In this document: positions 24,701-39,194 of the stretch, piece after piece | How the letters are laid out: every line of letters starts with the position of its first letter | Numbering within the stretch: position 1 is the stretch's first letter | NCBI RefSeq assembly: GCF_932526225.1 | Contig: NC_064043.1 | Coordinates: 496,001 to 560,000, forward strand | DNA length: 64,000 nt | Source: Nematostella vectensis | Taxonomy: Eukaryota; Cnidaria; Anthozoa; Actiniaria; Edwardsiidae | Reading direction: 5' to 3' | Notes under the pieces: model-generated | Databases searched by the model: none | Told to the model about the DNA's origin: nothing | The model's input: the letters and a program-made list of their open reading frames with translations, nothing else | Translations under genes and position numbers: made by a program

Positions 24701-27700
24701 AAAAGTAACATTAGGAAAAATAAAACAGTATACTCGGAAAAAAAAGGTATATCAATCTATCGAGCGCTATGCTCTATGTTACAATCTACTTAATCAAGTT
24801 ATCCAAGGAATCTAGTTAGTTCTTGTGTGCATAAAATATGTACAGGATCCTGAACAAAGCATGAGCACATCAAAGATGCTAAGAGTACATAAAAATGTCC
24901 CTATACCTTCTTTTTATGTCATGACACACCAAGAACAGTATAACTAAGTATCGATATTTTTAAAAAAAAAACAAAGAAAAAAGAAAGGCTATCAGCGGGA
25001 ATCGAACCCGGGTAGCTGCGTTAGTAGTCAAGTGCCCGCAACGAAAGACTAACGTGGCATTGCTGAAGGGAATTGTAATGATAATTACTTTTAATACTAT
25101 TGGTATCGTAAACTATCCCAAGCAAAGTCACCATCGGACTGGAGGTTACATTCTGGAAAAGCTTCAGGGTTACATTCGGGAATTTGTTTTACGAGTGTAA
25201 CCTCCAAAAGGTTACAATCGATAATTTTTTTTCCAAATGTAAATTCCAAAAAGTAACATTAGAAAAAATAAAACAGTATACTCGGAAAAAAAAGGTATAT
25301 CAATCTATCGAGCGCTATGCTCTATGTTACAATCTACTTAATCAAGTTATCCAAGGAATCTAGTTAGTTCTTGTGTGCATAAAATATGTACAGGATCCTG
25401 AACAAAGCATGAGCACATCAAAGATGCTGAGAGTACATAAACATGTCCCTATACCTTCCTTTTATGTCATGACACACCAAGAACAGTATAATTAAGTATC
25501 GATATTAAAAAAAAAAATAAAGCAAAAAAATAGGCTATCAGCGGGAATCGAAACCGGGTCGCTGCGTTAGTAGTCAAGTGCCCGCAACGAAAGACTAACG
25601 TGGCATTGCTAAAGGGAATTGTAATGAAAATTACTTTTAATACTATTGGTATCGTAAACTATCCCAAGCAAAGTCACCATCGGACTGGAGGTTACATTCG
25701 GGAAAAGCTTCAGGGTTACATTCGGGAATTTGTTTTACAAGTGTAACCTCCAAAAGGTTACAATCGATAATTTTTTTTCCGAATGTAAATTCCAAAAAGT
25801 AACATTAGGAAAAATAAAACAGTATACTCGGAAAAAAAAGGTATATCAATCTATCGAGCGCTATGCTCTATGTTACAATCTACTTAATCAAGTTATCCAA
25901 GGAATCTAGTTAGTTCTTGTGTGCATAAAATATGTACAGGATCCTGAACAAAGCATGAGCACATCAAAGATGCTGAGAGTACATAAAAATGACCATATAC
26001 CTTCTTTTTATGTCATGACACACCAAGAACAGTATAACTAAGTATCGATATTTTTAAAAAAAAAATAAAGAAAAAAAAAGGCTATCAGCGGGAATCGAAC
26101 CCGGGTCGCTGCGTTAGGAGTCAAGTGCCCGCAGCGAAAGACTAACGTGGCATTGCTAAAGGGAATTGTAATGATAATTACTTTTAATACTATTGGTATC
26201 GTAAACTATCCCAAGCAAAGTCACCATCGCACTGGAGGTTACATTCTGGAAAAGCTTCAGGGTTACATTCGGGAATTTGTTTTACGAGTGTAACCTCCAA
26301 AGGTTACAATCGATAATTTTTTTTCCGAATGTAAATTCCAAAAAGTAACATTAGGAAAAATAAAACAGTATACTCGAAAAAAAAAGGTATATCAATCTAT
26401 CGAGCGCTATGCTCTATGTTACAATCTACTTAATCAAGTTATCCAAGGAATCTAGTTAGTTCTTGTGTGCATAAAATATGTACAGGATCCTGAACAAAGC
26501 ATGAGCACATCAAAGATGCTAAGAGTACATAAAAATGTCCCTATACCTTCTTTTTATGTCATGACACACCAAGAACAGTATAACTAAGTATCGATATTTT
26601 TAAAAAAAAAACAAAGAAAAAAGAAAGGCTATCAGCGGGAATCGAACCCGGGTAGCTGCGTTAGTAGTCAAGTGCCCGCAACGAAAGACTAACGTGGCAT
26701 TGCTGAAGGGAATTGTAATGATAATTACTTTTAATATTATTGGTATCGTAAACTATCCCAAGCAAAGTCACCATCGGACTGGAGGTTACATTCTGGAAAA
26801 GCTTCAGGGTTACATTCGGGAATTTGTTTTACGAGTGTAACCTCCAAAAGGTTACAATCGATAATTTTTTTTCCGAATGTAAATTCCAAAAAGTAACATT
26901 AGAAAAAATAAAACAGTATACTCGGAAAAAAAAGGTATATCAATCTATCGAGCGCTATGCTCTATGTTACAATCTACTTAATCAAGTTATCCAAGGAATC
27001 TAGTTAGTTCTTGTGTGCATAAAATATGTACAGGATCCTGAACAAAGCATGAGCATATCAAAGATGCTGAGAGTACATAAAAATGTCCCTATACCTTCTT
27101 TTTATGTCATGACACACCAAGAACAGTATAACTAAGTATCGATATTTTTAAAAAAAAAACAAAGAAAAAAGAAAGGCTATCAGCGGGAATCGAACCCGGG
27201 TAGCTGCGTTAGTAGTCAAGTGCCCGCAACGAAAGACTAACGTGGCATTGCTGAAAGGAATTGTAATGATAATTACTTTTAATACTATTGGTATCGTAAA
27301 CTATCCCAAGCAAAGTCACCATCGGACTGGAGGTTACATTCTGGAAAAGCTTCAGGGTTACATTCGGGAATTTGTTTTACGAGTGTAACCTCCAAAAGGT
27401 TACAATCGATAATTTTTTTTCCGAATGTAAATTCCAAAAAGTAACATTAGGAAAAATAAAACAGTATACTCGGAAAAAAAAGGTATATCAATCTATCGAG
27501 CGCTATGCTCTATGTTACAATCTACTTAATCAAGTTATCCAAGGAATCTAGTTAGTTCTTGTGTGCATAAAATATGTACAGGATCCTGAACAAAGCATGA
27601 GCACATCAAAGATGCTGAGAGTACATAAACATGTCCCTATACCTTCTTTTTATGTCATGACACACCAAGAACAGTATAATTGAGTATCGATATTTAAAAA

Positions 27701-27716
27701 AAAAAAAGAAAAAAAA
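21709..27716. repeat. Array zone 2: long units only, three-unit (1640-bp) periodicity
   Basis: Units start at 21709, 22254, 22802, 23349, 23894, 24440, 24987, 25533, 26080, 26627 and 27175. Units at 22802, 24440 and 26080 share ATCGCACTGG and GCTAAGAG and are spaced 1638-1640 bp apart. Units at 22254 and 23894 share GACAAACG and ACTATAAA. The unit at 23349 combines a head like that of 24987 with a core like that of 21709 (AATTTGTTTTCC, then ATTATTAAAA), so it looks like an exchange junction. Short units are absent from here to the end of the window. Confidence 0.85.
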
Positions 27717-30447
27717 GGCTATCAGCAGGAATCGAACCCGGGTCGCTGCGTTAGTAGTCAAGTGCTCGCAACGAAAGACTAACGTGGCATTGCTGAAGGG
27801 AATTGTAATGAAAATTACTTTTAATACTATTGGTATCGTAAACTATCCCAAGCAAAGTCACCATCGGACTGGAGGTTACATTCGGGAAAAGCTTCAGGGT
27901 TACATTCGGGAATTTGTTTTACGAGTGCAACCTCCAAAAGGTTACAATCGATAATTTTTTTTCAGAATGTAAATTCCAAAAAGTAACATTAGGAAAAATA
28001 AAACAGTATACTCGGAAAAAAAGGTATATCAATCTATCGAGCGCTATGCTCTATGTTAGAATCTACTTAATCAAGTTATCCAAGGAATCTAGTTAGTTCT
28101 TGTGTGCATAAAATATGTACAGGATCCTGAACAAAGCATGAGCACATCAAAGATGCTAAGAGTACAAAAAATGTCCCTATACCTTCCTTTTATGTCATGA
28201 CACACCAAGAACAGTATAATTAAGTATCGATATTTAAAAAAACAAATAAAGAAAAAAAATAGGCTATCAGCGGGAATCGAACCCGGGTCGCTGCGTTAGT
28301 AGTCAAGTGCCCGCAACGAAAGACTAACGTGGCATTGCTAAAGGGAATTGTAATGAAAATTACTTTTAATACTATTGGTATCGTAAACTATCCCAAGCAA
28401 AGTCACCATCGGACTGGAGGTTACATTCGGGAAAAGCTTCAGGGTTACATTCGGGAATTTGTTTTACGAGTGCAACCTCCAAAAGGTTACAATCGATAAT
28501 TTTTTTTTCCGAATGTAAATTCCAAAAAGTAACATTAGGAAAAATAAAACAGTATACTCGGAAAAAAAAGGTATATCAATCTATCGAGCGCTATGCTCTA
28601 TGTTACAATCTACTTAATCAAGTTATCCAAGGAATCTAGTTAGTTCTTGTGTGCATAAAATATGTACAGGATCCTGAACAAAGCATGAGCACATCAAAGA
28701 TGCTGAGAGTACATAAAAATGTCCCTATACCTTCTTTTTATGTCATGACACACCAAGAACAGTATAACTAAGTATCGATATTTTAAAAAAAAAAACAAAG
28801 AAAAAAGAAAGGCTATCAGCGCGAATCGAAACCGGGTAGCTGCGTTAGTAGTCAAGTGCCCGCAACGAAAGACTAACGTGGCATTGCTGAAGGGAATTGT
28901 AATGAAAATTACTTTTAATACTATTGGTATCGTAAACTATCCCAAGCAAAGTCACCATCGGACTGGAGGTTACATTCGGGAAAAGCTTCAGGGTTACATT
29001 CGGGAATTTGTTTTACGAGTGCAACCTCCAAAAGGTTACAATCGATAATTTTTTTTCCGAATGTAAATTCCAAAAAGTAACATTAGGAAAAATAAAACAG
29101 TATACTCGGAAAAAAAGGTATATCAATCTATCGAGCGCTATGCTCTATGTTAGAATCTACTTAATCAAGTTATCCAAGGAATCTAGTTAGTTCTTGTGTG
29201 CATAAAATATGTACAGGATCCTGAACAAAGCATGAGCACATCAAAGATGCTGAGAGTACAAAAAATGTCCCTATACCTTCCTTTTATGTCATGACACACC
29301 AAGAACAGTATAATTAAGTATCGATATTTAAAAAAACAAATAAAGAAAAAAAATAGGCTATCAGCGGGAATCGAACCCGGGTCGCTGCGTTAGTAGTCAA
29401 GTGCCCGCAACGAAAGACTAACGTGGCATTGCTGAAGGGAATTGTAATGAAAATTACTTTTAATACTATTGGTATCGTAAACTATCCCAAGCAAAGTCAC
29501 CATCGGACTGGAGGTTACATTCGGAAAAAGCTTCAGGGTTACATTCGGGAATTTGTTTTACGAGTGTAACCTCCAAAAGGTTACAATCGATAATTGTTTT
29601 CCCGAATGTAAATTCCAAAAAGTAACATCAGGAAAAATAAAACAGTATACTCGGAAAAAAAGGTATATCAATCTATCGAGCGCTATGCTCTATGTTAGAA
29701 TCTACTTAATCAAGTTATCCAAGGAATCTAGTTAGTTCTTGTGTGCATAAAATATGTACAGGATCCTGAACAAAGCATGAGCACATCAAAGATGCTGAGA
29801 GTACATAAAAATGTCCCTATACCTTCTTTTTATGTCATGACACACCAAGAACAGTACAATTAAATATCGATATTTAAAAAAAAAAAAAAAAAAAAAAATA
29901 GGCTATCAGCGGGAATCGAACCCGGGTCGCTGCGTTAGTAGTCAAGTGCCCGGAACGAAAGACTAACGTGGCATTACTGAAGGGAATTGTAATGAAAATT
30001 ATTTTTAAAACTATTGGTATCGTAAACTATCCCAAGCAAAGTCACCATCGGACTGGAGGTTAAATTCGGGAAAAGCTTCAGGGTTACATTCGGGAATTTG
30101 TTTTACGAGTGTAACCTCCAAAAGGTTACAATCGATAATTGTTTTTCCGAATGTAAATTCCAAAAAGTAACATTAGGAAAAATAAAACAGTATAATCGGA
30201 AAAAAAGGTATGTCAATCTATCGAGCGCTATGCTCTATGTTAGAATCTACTTAATCAAGTTATCCAAGGAATCTAGTTAGTTCTTGTGTGCATAAAATAT
30301 GTACAGGATCCTGAACAAAGCATGAGCACATCAAAGATGCTGAGAGTACATAAAAATGTCCCTATACCTTCTTTTTATGTCATGACACACCAAGAACAGT
30401 ATAATTAAGTATCGATATTTAAAAAAAAAATTAAAGAAAAAAAAATA

Positions 30448-30981
30448 GGCTATCAGCGGGAATCGAACCCGGGTAGCTGCGTTAGTAGTCTAGTGCTCGC
30501 AACGAAAGACTAACGTGGCATTGCTGAAGGGAATTGTAATGAATATTACTTTTAATACCGATGGTATCGTAAACTATCCCAAACAAAGTCACCATCGGAC
30601 TGGAGGTTACATTCGGGAAAAGCTTCAGGGTTACATTCGGGAATTTGTTTTACGAGTGTAACCTTTAAAAGGTTTTTTTTTCCGAATGTAAATTCCAAAA
30701 AGTAACATTAGGAAAAATAAAACAGTATACTCGGAAAAAAAGGTATATCAATCTATCGAGCGCTATGCTCTATGTTAGAATCTACTTAATCAAGTTATCC
30801 AAGGAATCTAGTTAGTTCTTGTGTGCATAAAATATGTACAGGATCCTGAACAAAACATGAGCACATCAAAGATGCTGAGAGTACATAAAAATGTCCCTAT
30901 ACCTTCCTTTTATGTCATGACACACCAAGAACAGTATAATTAAGTATCGATATTTAAAAAAACAAATAAAGAAAAAAAATA
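30448..30981. repeat. Long unit with a 12-bp deletion in the hairpin (534 bp)
   Basis: This subfamily C unit has the left hairpin arm and then GG followed by nine T, so the right arm and the AATCGATAA after it are gone. It is the shortest long unit in the window. The sister units at 32075 and 47955 keep the full hairpin. Confidence 0.88.
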
Positions 30982-32283
30982 GGCTATCAGCGGGAATCGA
31001 ACCCGGGTCGCTGCGTTAGTAGTCAAGTGCCCGCAACGAAAGACTAACGTGGCATTGCTGAAGGGAATTGTAATGACAATTACTTTTAATACTATTGGTA
31101 TCGTAAACTATCCCAAGCAAAGTCACCATCGGACTGGAGGTTACATTCGGAAAAAGCTTCAGGGTTACATTCGGGAATTTGTTTTACGAGTGTAACCTCC
31201 AAAAGGTTACAATCGATAATTGTTTTTCCGAATGTAAATTCCAAAAAGTAACATCAGGAAAAATAAAACAGTATACTCGGAAAAAAAGGTATATCAATCT
31301 ATCGAGCGCTATGCTCTATGTTAGAATCTACTTAATCAAGTTATCCAAGGAATCTAGTTAGTTCTTGTGTGCAAAAAATATGTACAGGATCCTGAACAAA
31401 GCATGAGCACATCAAAGATGCTGAGAGTACATAAAAATGTCCCTATACCTTCTTTTTATGTCATGACACACCAAGAACAGTATAATTAAATATCGATATT
31501 TAAAAAAAAAAAAAAGAAAAAAAAATAGGCTATCAGCGGGAATCGAACCCGGGTCGCTGCGTTAGTAGTCAAGTGCCCGGAACGAAAGACTAACGTGGCA
31601 TTACTGAAGGGAATTGTAATGAAAATTACTTTTAATACTATTGGTATCGTAAACTATCCCAAGCAAAGTCACCATCGGACTGGAGGTTACATTCGGGAAA
31701 AGCTTCAGGGTTACATTCGGGAATTTGTTTTACGAGTGTAACCTCCAAAAGGTTACAATCGATAATTGTTTTTCCGAATGTAAATTCCAAAAAGTAACAT
31801 TAGGAAAAATAAAACAGTATAATCGGAAAAAAAGGTATGTCAATCTATCGAGCGCTATGCTCTATGTTAGAATCTACTTAATCAAGTTATCCAAGGAATC
31901 TAGTTAGTTCTTGTGTGCATAAAATATGTACAGGATCCTGAACAAAGCATGAGCACATCAAAGATGCTGAGAGTATATAAATATGTCCCTATACCTTCTT
32001 TTTATGTCATGACACACCAAGAACAGTATAATTAAGTATCGATATTTAAAAAAAAAATTAAAGAAAAAAAAATAGGCTATCAGCGGGAATCGAACCCGGG
32101 TAGCTGCGTTAGTAGTCAAGTGCTCGCAACGAAAGACTAACGTGGCATTGCTGAAGGGAATTGTAATGAATATTACTTTTAATACCATTGGTATCGTAAA
32201 CTATCCCAAACAAAGTCACCATCGGACTGGAGGTTACATTCGGGAAAAGCTTCAGGGTTACATTCGGGAATTTGTTTTACGAG

Positions 32284-32304
32284 TGTAACCTTTAAAAGGT
32301 TACA
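32284..32304. repeat. Near-perfect palindrome in subfamily C
   Basis: Arms TGTAACCTTT and AAAGGTTACA pair over 10 bp around a single central A. The usual loop bases CC have become TT, which extends the 8-bp stem. The same form is at 48164-48184. Confidence 0.85.
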
Positions 32305-34809
32305 ATCGATAATTTTTTTTCCGAATGTAAATTCCAAAAAGTAACATTAGGAAAAATAAAACAGTATACTCGGAAAAAAAGGTATATCAATCTATCGAGC
32401 GCTATGCTCTATGTTAGAATCTACTTAATCAAGTTATCCAAGGAATCTAGTTAGTTCTTGTGTGCAAAAAATATGTACAGGATCCTGAACAAAGCATGAG
32501 CACATCAAAGATGCTGAGAGTACATAAAAATGTCCCTATACCTTCTTTTTATGTCATGACACACCAAGAACAGTATAAATAAATATCGATATTTAAAAAA
32601 AAAAAAAAAAAAAATAGGCTATCAGCGGGAATCGAACCCGGGTCGCTGCGTTAGTAGTCAAGTGCCCGCAACGAAAGACTAACGTGGCATTGCTGAAGGG
32701 AATTGTAATGAAAATTACTATAAATACTATTGGTATCGTAAACTATCCCAAGCAAAGTCACCATCGGACTGGAGGTTACATTCGGGAAAAGCTTCAGGGT
32801 TACATTCGGGAATTTGTTTTACGAGTGTAACCTCCAAAAGGTTACAATCGATAATTTTTTTTCCGAATGTAAATTCCAAAAAGTAACATTAGGAAAAATA
32901 AAACAGTATACTCGGAAAAAAAGGTATATCAATCTATCGAGCGCTATGCTCTATGTTAGAATCTACTTAATCAAGTTATCCAAGGAATCTAGTTAGTTCT
33001 TGTGTGCATAAAATATGTACAGGATCCTGAACAAAGCATGAGCACATCAAAGATGCTGAGAGTACATAAAAATGTCCCTATACCTTCTTTTTATGTCATG
33101 ACACACCAAGAACAGTATAATTAAGTATCGATATTTAAAAAAAAAACAAAGAAAAAAAATAGTCTATCAGCGGGAATCGAACCCGTGTTGCTGCGTTAGT
33201 AGTCAAGTGCCCGCAACGAAAGACTAACGTGGCATTGCTGAAGGGAATTGTAATGAAAATTACTTTTAATACTATTGGTATCGTAAACTATCCCAAGAAA
33301 AGTCACCATCGGACTGGAGGTTACATTCGGGAAAAGCTTCAGGGTTACATTCGGGAATTTGTTTTACGAGTGTAACCTCCAAAAGGTTACAATCGATAAT
33401 TTTTTTTCCGAATGTAAATTCCAAAAAGTAACATTAGGAAAAATAAAACAGTATACTCGGAAAAAAAGGTATATCAATCTATCGAGCGCTATGCTCTATG
33501 TTAGAATCTACTTAATCAAGTTATCCAAGGAATCTAGTTAGTTTTTGTGTGCATAAAATATGTACAGGATCCTGAACAAAGCATGAGCACATCAAAGATG
33601 CTGAGAGTACATAAAAATGTCCCTATACCTTCTTTTTATGTCATGACACACCAAGAACAGTATAATAAAGTATCGATATTAAAAAAAATAAAATAAAGAA
33701 AAAACAATAGGCTATCAGCGGGAATCGAACCCGGGTCGCTGCGTTAGTAGTCAAGTGCCCGCAACGAAAGACTAACGTGGCATTGCTGAAGGGAATTGTA
33801 ATGAAAATTACTATAAATACTATTGGTATCGTAAACTATCCCAAGCAAAGTCACCATCGGACTGGAGGTTACATTCGGGAAAAGCTTCAGGGTTACATTC
33901 GGGAATTTGTTTTACGAGTGTAACCTCCAAAAGGTTACAATCGATAATTTTTTTTCCGAATGTAAATTCCAAAAAGTAACATTAGGAAAAATAAAACAGT
34001 ATACTCGGAAAAAAAGGTATATCAATCTATCGAGCGCTATGCTCTATGTTAGAATCTACTTAATCAAGTTATCCAAGGAATCTAGTTAGTTCTTGTGTGC
34101 ATAAAATATGTACAGGATCCTGAACAAAGCATGAGCACATCAAAGATGCTGAGAGTACATAAAAATGTCCCTATACCTTCTTTTTATGTCATGACACACC
34201 AAGAACAGTATAATAAAGTATCGATATTAAAAAAAATAAAATAAAGAAAAAACAATATGCTATCAGCGGGAATCGAACCCGGGTCGCTGCGTTAGTAGTC
34301 AAGTGCCTGCAACAAAAGACTAACGTGGCATTGCTGAAGGGAATTGTAATAAAAATTACTTTTAATACTATTGGTATCGTAAACTATCCCAAGCAAAGTC
34401 ACCATCGGAATGGAGGTTACATTCGGGAAAAGCTTCAGGGTTACATTCGCGAATTTGTTTTACGAGTGTAACCTCCAAAAGGTTACAATCGATAATTTTT
34501 TTTCCGAATGTAAATTCCAAAAAGTAACATTAGGAAAAATAAAACAGTATACTCGTAAAAAAAAGGTATATCAATCTATCGAGCGCTATGCTCTATGTTA
34601 GAATCTACTTAATCAAGTTATCCAAGGAATCTAGTTAGTTCTTGTGTGCATAAAATATGTACAGGATCCTGAACAAAGCATGAGCACATCAAAGATGCTG
34701 AGAGTACATAAAAATGTCCCTATACCTTCTTTTTATGTCATGACACACCAAGAACAGTATAATTAAGTATCGATATTTAAAAAAAAAAAAAAAAAAAAAA
34801 AAAACAATA

Positions 34810-35326
34810 TGCTATCATCGGGAATCGAACCCGGGTCGCTGCGTTAGTAGTCAAGTGCCTGCAACAAAAGACTAACGTGGCATTGCTGAAGGGAATTGTA
34901 ATAAAAATTACTTTTAATACTATTGGTATCGTAAACTATCCCAAGCAAAGTCACCATCGGAATGGAGGTTACATTCGGGAAAAGCTTCAGGGTTACATTC
35001 GCGAATTTGTTTTACGAGTGTAACCTCCAAAAGGTTACAATCGATAATTTTTTTTCCGAATGTAAATTCCAAAAAGTAACATTAGGAAAAATAAAACAGT
35101 ATACTCGTAAAAAAAAGGTATATCAATCTATCGAGCGCTATGCTCTATGTTAGAATCTACTTAATCAAGTTATCCAAGGAATCTAGTTAGTTCTTGTGTG
35201 CATAAAATATGTACAGGATCCTGAACAAAGCATGAGCACATCAAAGATGCTGAGAGTACATAAAAATGTCCCTCTACCTTCTTTTTATGTCATGACACAC
35301 CAAGAACAGTATAATTAAGTATCGAT

Positions 35327-35357
<31 letters not shown>

Positions 35358-38300
35358 TCTATCAGCGGGAATCGAACCCGGGTCGCTGCGTTAGTAGTCA
35401 AGTGCCCGCAACGAAAGACTAACGTGGCATTGCTGAAGGGAATTGTAATGAAAATTACTTTGAATACTATTGGTATCGTAAACTATCCCAAGAAAAGTCA
35501 CCATCGGACTGGAGGTTACATTCGGGAAAAGCTTCAGTGTTACATTCGGGAATTTGTTTTACGAGTGTAACCTCCAAAAGGTTACAATCGATAATTTTTT
35601 TTCCGAATGTAAATTCGAAAAAGTAACATTAGGAAAAATAAAACAGTATACTCGGAAAAAAAGGTATATCAATCTATCGAGCGCTATGCTCTATGTTAGA
35701 ATCTACTTAATCAAGTTATCCAAGGAATCTAGTTAGTTTTTGTGTGCATAAAATATGTACAGGATCCTGAACAAAGCATGAGCACATCAAAGATGCTGAG
35801 AGTACATAAAAATGTCCCTATACCTTCTTTTTATGTCATGACACACCAAGAACAGTATAATAAAGTATCGATATTAAAAAAAATAAAATAAAGAAAAAAC
35901 AATAGGCTATCAGCGGGAATCGAACCCGTCTAGCTGCGTTAGTAGTCAAGTGCCCGCAACGAAAGACTAACGTGGCATTGCTGACGGGAATTGTAATGAA
36001 AATTACTTTTAATACTATTGGTATCGTAAACTATCCCAAGAAAAGTCACCATCGGACTGGAGGTTACATTCGGGAAAAGCTTCAGGGTTACATTCGGGAA
36101 TTTGTTTTACGAGTGTAACCTCCAAAAGGTTACAATCGATAATTTTTTTTCCAAATGTAAATTCCAAAAAGTAACATTAGGAAAAATAAAACAGTATACT
36201 CGGAAAAAAAGGTATATCAATCTATCGAGCGCTGTGCTCTATGTTAGAATCTACTTAATCAAGTTATCCAAGGAATCTAGTTAGTTCTTGTGTGCATAAA
36301 ATATGTACAGGATCCTGAACAAAGCATGAGCACATCAAAGATGCTGAGAGTACATAAAAATGTCCATATACCTTCTTTTTATGTCATGACACACCAAGAA
36401 CAGTATAATAAAGTATCGATATTAAAAAAAATAAAATAAAGAAAAAACAATAGGCTATCAGCGGGAATCGAACCCGTCTAGCTGCGTTAGTAGTCAAGTG
36501 CCCGCAACGAAAGACTAACGTGGCATTGCTGACGGGAATTGTAATGAAAATTACTTTTAATACTATTGGTATCGTAAACTATCCCAAGAAAAGTCACCAT
36601 CGGACTGGAGGTTACATTCGGGAAAAGCTTCAGGGTTACATTCGGGAATTTGTTTTACGAGTGTAACCTCCAAAAGGTTACAATCGATAATTTTTTTTCC
36701 GAATGTAAATTCCAAAAAGTAACATTAGGAAAAATAAAACAGTATACTCGGAAAAAAAGGTATATCAATCTATCGAGCGCTGTGCTCTATGTTAGAATCT
36801 ACTTAATCAAGTTATCCAAGGAATCTAGTTAGTTCTTGTGTGCATAAAATATGTACAGGATCCTGAACAAAGCATGAGCACATCAAAGATGCTGAGAGTA
36901 CATAAAAATGACCATATACCTTCTTTTTATGTCATGACACACCAAGAACAGTATAATTAAGTATCGATATTTAAAAAAAAAAAATAAAGAAAAGAAAATA
37001 TGCTATCAGCGGGAATCGAACCCGGGTCGCTGCGTTAGTAGACAAGTGCCTGCAACAAAAGACTAACGTGGCATTGCTGAAAGGAATTGTAATAAAAATT
37101 ACTTTTAATACTATTGGTATCGTAAACTATCCCAAGCAAAGTCACCATCGGACTGGAGGTTACATTCGGGAAAAGCTTCAGGGTTACATTCGGGAATTTG
37201 TTTTACGAGTGTAAACTCTAAAGGGTTACAATCGATAATTTTTTTTTCGAATGTAGATTCCAAAAAGTAACATTAGGAAAAATAAAACAGTATACTCGTA
37301 AAAAAAAGGTATATCAATCTATCGAGCGCTATGCTCTATGTTAGAATCTACTTAATCAAGTTATCCAAGGAATCTAGTTAGTTCTTGTGTGCATAAAATA
37401 TGTACAGGATCCTGAACAAAGCATGAGCACATCTAAGATGCTGAGAGTACATAAAAATGTCCCTATACCTTCTTTTTATGTCATGACACACCAAGAACAG
37501 TATAATTAAGTATAGATATTTAAAAAAAAAAATAAATAAAAAAAAAAATGGCTATCAGCGGGAATCGAACCCGGGTCGCTGCGTTAGTAGTCAAGTGCCC
37601 GCAACGAAAGACTAACGTGGCATTGCTAAAGGGAATTGTAATGAAAATTACTTTTAATACTATTGGTATCGTAAACTATCCCAAGCGAAGTCACCATCGG
37701 ACTGGAGGTTACATTCGGGAAAAGCTTCAGGGTTACATTCGGGAATTTGTTTTACGAGTGTAACCTCCAAAAGGTTACAATCGATATTTTTTTTTCCGAA
37801 TGTAAATTCCAAAAAGTAACATTAGGAAAAATAGAACAGTATATTCGGAAAAAAAGGTATATCAATCTATCGAGCGCTATGCTCTATGTTAGAATCTACT
37901 TAATCAAGTTATCCAAGGAATCTAGTTAGTTCTTGTGTGCATAAAATATGTACAGGATCCTGAACAAAGCATGAGCACATCAAAGATGCTGAGAGTACAT
38001 AAAAACGACCCTATACCTTCTTTTTATGTCATGACACACCAAGAACAATATAATTAAGTATCGATATTTAAAAAAAAAATAAAGAAAAAAAAAATAGGCT
38101 ATCAGCGGGAATCGAACCCGGGTCGTTGCGTTAGTAGTCAAGTGCCCGCAACGAAAGACTAACGTGTCATTGCTGAAGGGAATTGTAATGAAAATTACTT
38201 TCAATACTATTGGTATCGTAAACTATCCCAAGCAAAGTCACCATCGGACTGGAGGTTACATTCGGGAAAAGCTTCAGGGTTACATTCGGGAATTTGTTTT

Positions 38301-38882
38301 ACGAGTGTAACCTCCAAAAGGTTACAATCGATAATTTTTTTTCCAAATGTAAATTCCAAAAAGTAACATTAGGAAAAATAAAACAGTATACTCGGAAAAA
38401 AAGGTATATCAATCTATCGAGCGCTGTGCTCTATGTTAGAATCTACTTAATCAAGTTATCCAAGGAATCTAGTTAGTTCTTGTGTGCATAAAATATGTAC
38501 AGGATCCTGAACAAAGCATGAGCACATCAAAGATGCTGAGAGTACATAAAAATGTCCATATACCTTCTTTTTATGTCATGACACACCAAGAACAGTATAA
38601 TAAAGTATCGATATTAAAAAAAATAAAATAAAGAAAAAACAATAGGCTATCAGCGGGAATCGAACCCGTCTAGCTGCGTTAGTAGTCAAGTGCCCGCAAC
38701 CAAAGACTAACGTGGCATTGCTGACGGGAATTGTAATGAAAATTACTTTTAATACTATTGGTATCGTAAACTATCCCAAGAAAAGTCACCATCGGACTGG
38801 AGGTTACATTCGGGAAAAGCTTCAGGGTTACATTCGGGAATTTGTTTTACGAGTGTAACCTCCAAAAGGTTACAATCGATAA
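34810..38882. repeat. Duplicated block D2, copy 1
   Basis: Recurs 4385 bp (eight units) later at 39195-43267. Shared private changes are GCTATCATCGG, AGTAGACAAG (near 37037 and 41422), ACATCTAAG (37430 and 41815), AAGTATAGATA (37508 and 41893), CCAAGCGAAG and GCAACCAAAG. Differences seen are single bases, for example T at 35538 and G at 35617 against G at 39923 and C at 40002. Confidence 0.88.
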
Positions 38883-39194
38883 ATTTTTTTCCGAATGTAA
38901 ATTCCAAAAAGTAACATTAGGAAAAATAAAACAGTATACTCGGAAAAAAAGGTATATCAATCTATCGAGCGCTATGCTCTATGTTACAATCTACTTAATC
39001 AAGTTATCCAAGGAATCTAGTTAGTTCTTGTGTGCATAAAATATGTACAGGATCCTGAACAAAGCATGAGCACATCAAAGATGCTGAGAGTACATAAAAA
39101 TGTCCCTATACCTTCTTTTTATGTCATGACACACCAAGAACAGTATAATTAAGTATCGATATTTAAAAAAAAAAAAAAAAACAAAAAAACAATA

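Larger units (their letters stand above)
27717..34257. repeat. Array zone 3: new subfamilies, A-B-C trimer
   Basis: Units start at 27717, 28262, 28811, 29356, 29901, 30448, 30982, 31528, 32075, 32617, 33162 and 33710. From about here most units read TTAGAATC after CTATG, and a CATTCGGG core, instead of the TTACAATC and CATTCTGG forms common earlier. Three subfamilies run in order twice, at 29356/29901/30448 and 30982/31528/32075. A has CATTCGGAAAAAG with GTAACATCAGG. B has GCCCGGAACG, ATTACTGAAG and TATAATCGG. C has GTGCTCGC, GAATATTAC, a changed AATACC and CCCAAACAAAG. Confidence 0.85.

Noticed and set aside
37548-37763. 71-codon ATG frame reading through the tRNA-like block (also at 41933)
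   Set aside because: The ATG is created by chance at the end of the A-rich tract in one subfamily. The frame is the antisense of the tRNA-like block and exists only in duplicated copies of the same unit.
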